A DNA stretch of 64,000 nt from Streptomyces chartreusis (GTDB lineage: Bacteria > Actinomycetota > Actinomycetes > Streptomycetales > Streptomycetaceae): the NCBI RefSeq assembly GCF_008704715.1, contig NZ_CP023689.1, positions 3,596,001-3,660,000 on the forward strand, given 5' to 3'. The translations under genes and the position numbers were made by a program. How positions within the stretch are numbered: position 1 is the first letter of the stretch; each line of letters opens with the position of its first letter. A model generated the notes under the pieces. The model saw only the letters and a program-made list of their open reading frames with translations, had not been told where the DNA came from and did no database searches. Below, piece after piece: positions 61,135-64,000 of this stretch.

Positions 61135-62142
61135 TCACTCCCCGGAGTCGCTCGCCCCGGTGCGCTCGGCGATCAGCGCCGCCGCCTCTTCACGCAGGTC
61201 ACGCCGCAGTTCCTTGGGCAGCGAGAAGGTGATCGACTCCTCGGCGGCCTTCACGAGCTCCACATCTCCGTAGCCGCGCTGGGACAGCCACTCCAGGACC
61301 TCCTCGACGAGGACCTCGGGGACGGATGCGCCGGAGGTGACGCCGACCGTGGTCACGCCCTCCAGCCAGGCCTCCTCGATCTCGCTCGCGAAGTCCACGA
61401 GGTAGGCCTCGCGGGAGCCGGCGAGCTTGGCGACCTCGACCAGCCGCTTGGAGTTGGAGGAGTTGCGCGAGCCGACCACGATGACCAGCTCGGCCTCGGC
61501 GCCCATCTGCTTCACCGCGAGCTGACGGTTCTGCGTGGCGTAGCAGATGTCGTCGCTGGGCGGGGAGATGAGCTGCGGGAACTTCTCCTTCAGCGCGTCG
61601 ACGGTCTCCATGGTCTCGTCGACGGAGAGGGTGGTCTGGGAGAGCCAGACGACCTTCGACTCGTCGCGGACCTCGACCTTGGCGACGTCGCCCGGGCCGT
61701 CGACGAGCTGGATGTGGTCGGGGGCCTCACCGGACGTACCGATGACCTCCTCGTGGCCCTCGTGACCGATCAGGAGGATGTCGTAGTCGTCGTCGGCGAA
61801 GCGGACGGCTTCCTTGTGGACCTTGGTGACCAGGGGGCAGGTCGCGTCGATGGTGGCGAGCTGTCCGCGCGCGGCCTCCTCGTGGACGACGGGGGCCACG
61901 CCGTGCGCCGAGAACATCACGATGTTGCCCGGCGGCACCTCCTCCGTGCGCTCGACGAAGATGGCGCCCTTCTTCTCCAGGGTCTGCACGACGTACTTGT
62001 TGTGGACGATCTCGTGCCGGACGTACACCGGAGCGCCGTACTGCTCCAGGGCTTTCTCGACGGCGATCACGGCGCGGTCCACACCCGCGCAGTAGCCACG
62101 GGGGGCGGCGAGCAGGACACGGCGGCCAGACGAAGCAGTCAT
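61135..62142 (-). CDS. ispH: 4-hydroxy-3-methylbut-2-enyl diphosphate reductase (335 aa)
   Basis: Last enzyme of the MEP isoprenoid pathway, converting HMBPP to IPP and DMAPP. The three cluster cysteines are in PRGYCAGVDRA (C18), DATCPLVTKVH and DDICYATQNRQ. The catalytic Glu lies in the YATQN/SGEAPDH neighbourhood, and substrate-binding His in HEIVHNKYVV and GHEGHEEVIGT. ATG 62142 (TASSGRRVLLAAPRGYC) is chosen over one 9 nt upstream because a TACGAT -10 ends 7 nt before 62142 and the family normally begins there. Length normal. Confidence 0.96.
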   Translation of the reverse strand: MTASSGRRVLLAAPRGYCAGVDRAVIAVEKALEQYGAPVYVRHEIVHNKYVVQTLEKKGAIFVERTEEVPPGNIVMFSAHGVAPVVHEEAARGQLATIDATCPLVTKVHKEAVRFADDDYDILLIGHEGHEEVIGTSGEAPDHIQLVDGPGDVAKVEVRDESKVVWLSQTTLSVDETMETVDALKEKFPQLISPPSDDICYATQNRQLAVKQMGAEAELVIVVGSRNSSNSKRLVEVAKLAGSREAYLVDFASEIEEAWLEGVTTVGVTSGASVPEVLVEEVLEWLSQRGYGDVELVKAAEESITFSLPKELRRDLREEAAALIAERTGASDSGE

Positions 62143-62149
62143 GCGTCCC

Positions 62150-62155
62150 ATCGTA
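62150..62155 (-). promoter_or_regulatory. Probable -10 element of leaderless ispH
   Basis: TACGAT, seven bases (GGGACGC), then ATG 62142. It overlaps the alternative upstream ATG, which argues against using that one. Confidence 0.5.
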
Positions 62156-62375
62156 AGGGTGCGTTCGGGGGCGCGGAGATCGCGAGGGTGACGGCTTGAC
62201 GAGGAGACCGGCACCGCGATGTGAAGGGTGGGGAGCGGGTCGCCGCGCGGGGCGGGCGGATGCGGGAGGTCACGGAGCGGGACCACGGGAGGTACGCCGG
62301 ACGGCGGAGGGCGCGCGGCCGGGACCGTCCGCGCCCCGCCCCGTTCGACTGGTCGGCGTTGTCGGTGGCGGCCGT

Positions 62376-62381
62376 TACGCT
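62376..62381 (+). promoter_or_regulatory. Probable -10 element of leaderless xseA
   Basis: TACGCT, six bases, then ATG 62388. No ribosome site. Inferred from spacing. Confidence 0.5.
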
Positions 62382-62387
62382 CGCCGC

Positions 62388-63620
62388 ATGGCTGTGAACA
62401 CGACCCCGGAGTCCGCCCTGCCCGTCGGTGAGGTGTCGCGGCTCATCGGGGGGTGGATCGACCGGCTCGGGGCGGTGTGGGTCGAGGGGCAGATCACGCA
62501 GTTGTCGCGGCGGCCGGGCGCCGGCGTGGTGTTCCTGACGCTGCGCGACCCGTCGTACGACATCTCCGTGAGCGTGACCTGTTACCGGCAGGTCTTCGAC
62601 GCCGTCGCCGACGTGGTGACCGAGGGCGCCCGGGTCGTCGTGCTCGCCAAGCCCGAGTGGTACGCCCCGCGCGGCCAGCTCTCCCTGCGTGCCACCGAGA
62701 TAAAGCCGGTCGGCGTCGGCGAGTTGCTCGCCCGGCTGGAGATGCTGAAGAAGTCCCTGGCCGCCGAGGGGCTCTTCGCGCCGGAGCGGAAGAAGCCGCT
62801 CCCCTTCCTTCCCCAGCTCATCGGCCTGGTCTGCGGACGCGCCTCCGCGGCCGAGCGGGACGTCCTGGAGAACGCCCGCCACCGCTGGCCCGCCGTCCGC
62901 TTCGAGGTGCGCAACGTCGCCGTGCAGGGCGTGCACGCCGTGCCGCAGGTCGTGCAGGCGGTCAAGGAGCTCGACGACATCGACGACGTGGACGTGATCA
63001 TCGTCGCCCGCGGCGGTGGCAGCGTGGAGGACCTGCTGCCCTTCTCCGACGAGCAGCTCGTGCGGGCCGTCGCCTCGTGCCGTACGCCGGTGGTGTCCGC
63101 CATCGGGCACGAGCCCGACAACCCGCTCCTCGATCATGTCGCCGACCTGCGCGCCTCCACCCCGACCGACGCCGCCAAGAAGGTCGTGCCGGACGTGGGC
63201 GAGGAGTACGAGCGGGTGCGGATGCTGCGCGACCGGGCCCGGCGGTGCGTCGAGGCGTTCGTCGACCGCGAGGAGCGCGGGCTCGCGCACGCCCTGGCGC
63301 GGCCGTCGATAGAGGATCCGCACCGGATGATCGACGAGCGGGCCGACCATGTGGCGTCCCTGCTCGACCGCGGCCGCCGCTGCCTCGGCCATCACCTCGA
63401 CCGCGCCGAGTCCGAACTGACGCACACGCACGCGCGCGTGGTGGCCCTCTCCCCCGCCGCGACCCTGAAGCGGGGGTACGCCGTGCTGCAGCGGGCCGAC
63501 GGGCATGTGGTCCGCGACCCCGGCGAGGTGACCGCGGACGAGGCGCTGCGGGCACGGGTCGCCGAGGGCGAGTTCTCCGTACGGGTCGACGCCTCTGTCG
63601 ACGCACAGGCCGATGCATAG
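62388..63620 (+). CDS. xseA: Exodeoxyribonuclease VII large subunit (410 aa)
   Basis: Catalytic subunit of ExoVII, a single-strand exonuclease. The N-terminal OB fold (LPVGEVSRLIGGWIDRLGAVWVEGQITQLSRRPGAGVVFLTLRDPSYDISVSVTCY) binds ssDNA. The catalytic domain has LPFLPQLIGLVCGRASAAERDVLENARHRWP, VDVIIVARGGGSVEDLLPFSDEQLVRAVASCRTPVVSAIGHEPDNPLLDHVADLRASTPTDAA, then a coiled coil (RRCVEAFVDREERGLAHALARPS) and the terminal LKRGYAVLQRADGHVV region. ATG 62388 is used; an upstream in-frame extension is low-complexity. Slightly shorter than E. coli XseA, as in other actinobacteria. xseB follows 9 nt later. Confidence 0.96.
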   Translation: MAVNTTPESALPVGEVSRLIGGWIDRLGAVWVEGQITQLSRRPGAGVVFLTLRDPSYDISVSVTCYRQVFDAVADVVTEGARVVVLAKPEWYAPRGQLSLRATEIKPVGVGELLARLEMLKKSLAAEGLFAPERKKPLPFLPQLIGLVCGRASAAERDVLENARHRWPAVRFEVRNVAVQGVHAVPQVVQAVKELDDIDDVDVIIVARGGGSVEDLLPFSDEQLVRAVASCRTPVVSAIGHEPDNPLLDHVADLRASTPTDAAKKVVPDVGEEYERVRMLRDRARRCVEAFVDREERGLAHALARPSIEDPHRMIDERADHVASLLDRGRRCLGHHLDRAESELTHTHARVVALSPAATLKRGYAVLQRADGHVVRDPGEVTADEALRARVAEGEFSVRVDASVDAQADA

Positions 63621-63623
63621 GGT
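63618..63623 (+). promoter_or_regulatory. Possible -10 for xseB overlapping the xseA stop
   Basis: TAGGGT, whose TAG is the xseA stop codon, is followed by six bases and the xseB ATG at 63630. It may allow a separate leaderless xseB transcript inside the operon. Confidence 0.4.
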
Positions 63624-63629
63624 GGGCGA

Positions 63630-63875
63630 ATGACCAGCAAGGTGGAAGAAGCGCTCGGGTACGAGCAGGCCCGGGACGAGCTGATCGAGGTCGTCCGGCG
63701 GCTGGAGGCGGGCGGTACGACGCTGGAGGAGTCCCTCGCGCTCTGGGAGCGCGGCGAGGAGCTGGCCAAGGTCTGCCGGCGCTGGCTGGACGGGGCTCGG
63801 GCGCGGCTGGACGCGGCCCTGGCCGAGGAGGCCGAGGCGGAGGCCGCGCAGGAGAGCGGCGGGGACGAGTCCTAG
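63630..63875 (+). CDS. xseB: Exodeoxyribonuclease VII small subunit (81 aa)
   Basis: Small helical-hairpin subunit that binds the XseA coiled coils in the ExoVII complex. LGYEQARDELIEVVRRLEAGGTTLEESLALWERGEELAKVCRRWLDGARARLDAAL is the whole conserved domain; the acidic tail EEAEAEAAQESGGDES is variable. No ribosome site, with a TANNNT -10 in the last bases of xseA, so it may be translated both by coupling and from its own message. Size is normal for the family. Confidence 0.95.
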   Translation: MTSKVEEALGYEQARDELIEVVRRLEAGGTTLEESLALWERGEELAKVCRRWLDGARARLDAALAEEAEAEAAQESGGDES

Positions 63876-63934
63876 GCCGGCCGGCGAGCCGGGCAGCGGG
63901 GCGACTGGGGGCCGTCACACCTGATCAGGCTGTG

Positions 63935-63960
63935 AAGCGGATCACCACGCCCCGCTTTTT
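63935..63960 (+). terminator. Possible terminator downstream of xseB
   Basis: AAGCGG pairs with CCGCTT around an 11-nt loop, followed by TTT. Short stem, so moderate support. Just before it TCACA-CCTGATCAGG-C-TGTGA (63915-63935) forms a longer near-palindrome. Confidence 0.45.
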
Positions 63961-63961
63961 G

Positions 63962-63990
63962 TTGAACCTTGAACATGTCTGGCGTACTGT
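63962..63990 (+). promoter_or_regulatory. Vegetative (HrdB-type) promoter for the gene beyond the right edge
   Basis: TTGAAC and TACTGT with an exact 17-bp spacer. It is the best -35/-10 pair in the window. The expected transcription start is about 63997, so the transcript belongs to a gene outside this window. Confidence 0.7.
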
Positions 63991-64000
63991 CGTCATCGTA

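Overview
The window is high-GC actinobacterial DNA and almost certainly a Streptomyces chromosome. Supporting signs are the codon bias, GTG/TTG starts, mycothiol biosynthesis (mshB), a BldK-type oligopeptide importer beside typA, polyphosphate glucokinase, a SpoIIE-type PP2C phosphatase and HATPase regulators, and a single TTA codon among all the genes read. No rRNA, tRNA, insertion sequence, phage gene or CRISPR array was seen.

Layout. 1-2.8 kb: 5' end of mshB, a small membrane protein and a dipeptidyl-peptidase-like S9 peptidase. 2.9-24.3 kb: three complete five-gene oligopeptide ABC importers. Operon 1 (8519 to 2960, minus) has order SBP-B-C-D-F. Operon 2 (9015 to 15146, plus) and operon 3 (24255 to 17994, minus) both have the BldK order C-SBP-B-D-F. 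They are inverted paralogues facing each other across a small accessory segment holding an amidohydrolase, a GNAT, a decayed VOC gene and a methyltransferase. 24.6-36.2 kb is conserved core: typA, an orphan family-5 binding lipoprotein, an Sdh-type succinate dehydrogenase (membrane anchor, SdhA, SdhB), a GH18-like membrane protein and a coiled-coil membrane protein. From memory, mshB to the sdh genes follows the S. coelicolor SCO5126-SCO5106 order, with operon 2 extra at this place.

36.2-46 kb is regulatory and secreted: a multidomain PAS-PAS-GAF-PP2C-HATPase phosphatase, a small HATPase, NUDIX, SPOR, GntR, a DUF4190 protein, a bacterial serpin and a convergent secreted subtilisin. 46-58 kb is the most accessory-looking part: a 1235-aa HTH/P-loop ATPase carrying exactly 22 gap-free 32-residue repeats and a TTA codon at position 12, an SDR/LysR pair, a SNF2 helicase, a SLOG-domain protein with a two-helix membrane partner (possible nucleotide-signalling/membrane-effector module), and a DUF234-type ATPase behind an AT-rich palindromic operator. 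58.2-64 kb returns to core genes: ychF, a DUF6542-type protein, ppgK, ispH, xseA and xseB.

How the genes fit together: the first 30 kb is dominated by peptide uptake and breakdown, including the probable BldK importer needed for aerial growth in S. coelicolor. Many single genes have a TANNNT hexamer 6-7 nt before the start codon, which implies leaderless transcripts. The best candidates for something undescribed are the SLOG/2TM pair and the TTA-gated repeat ATPase.
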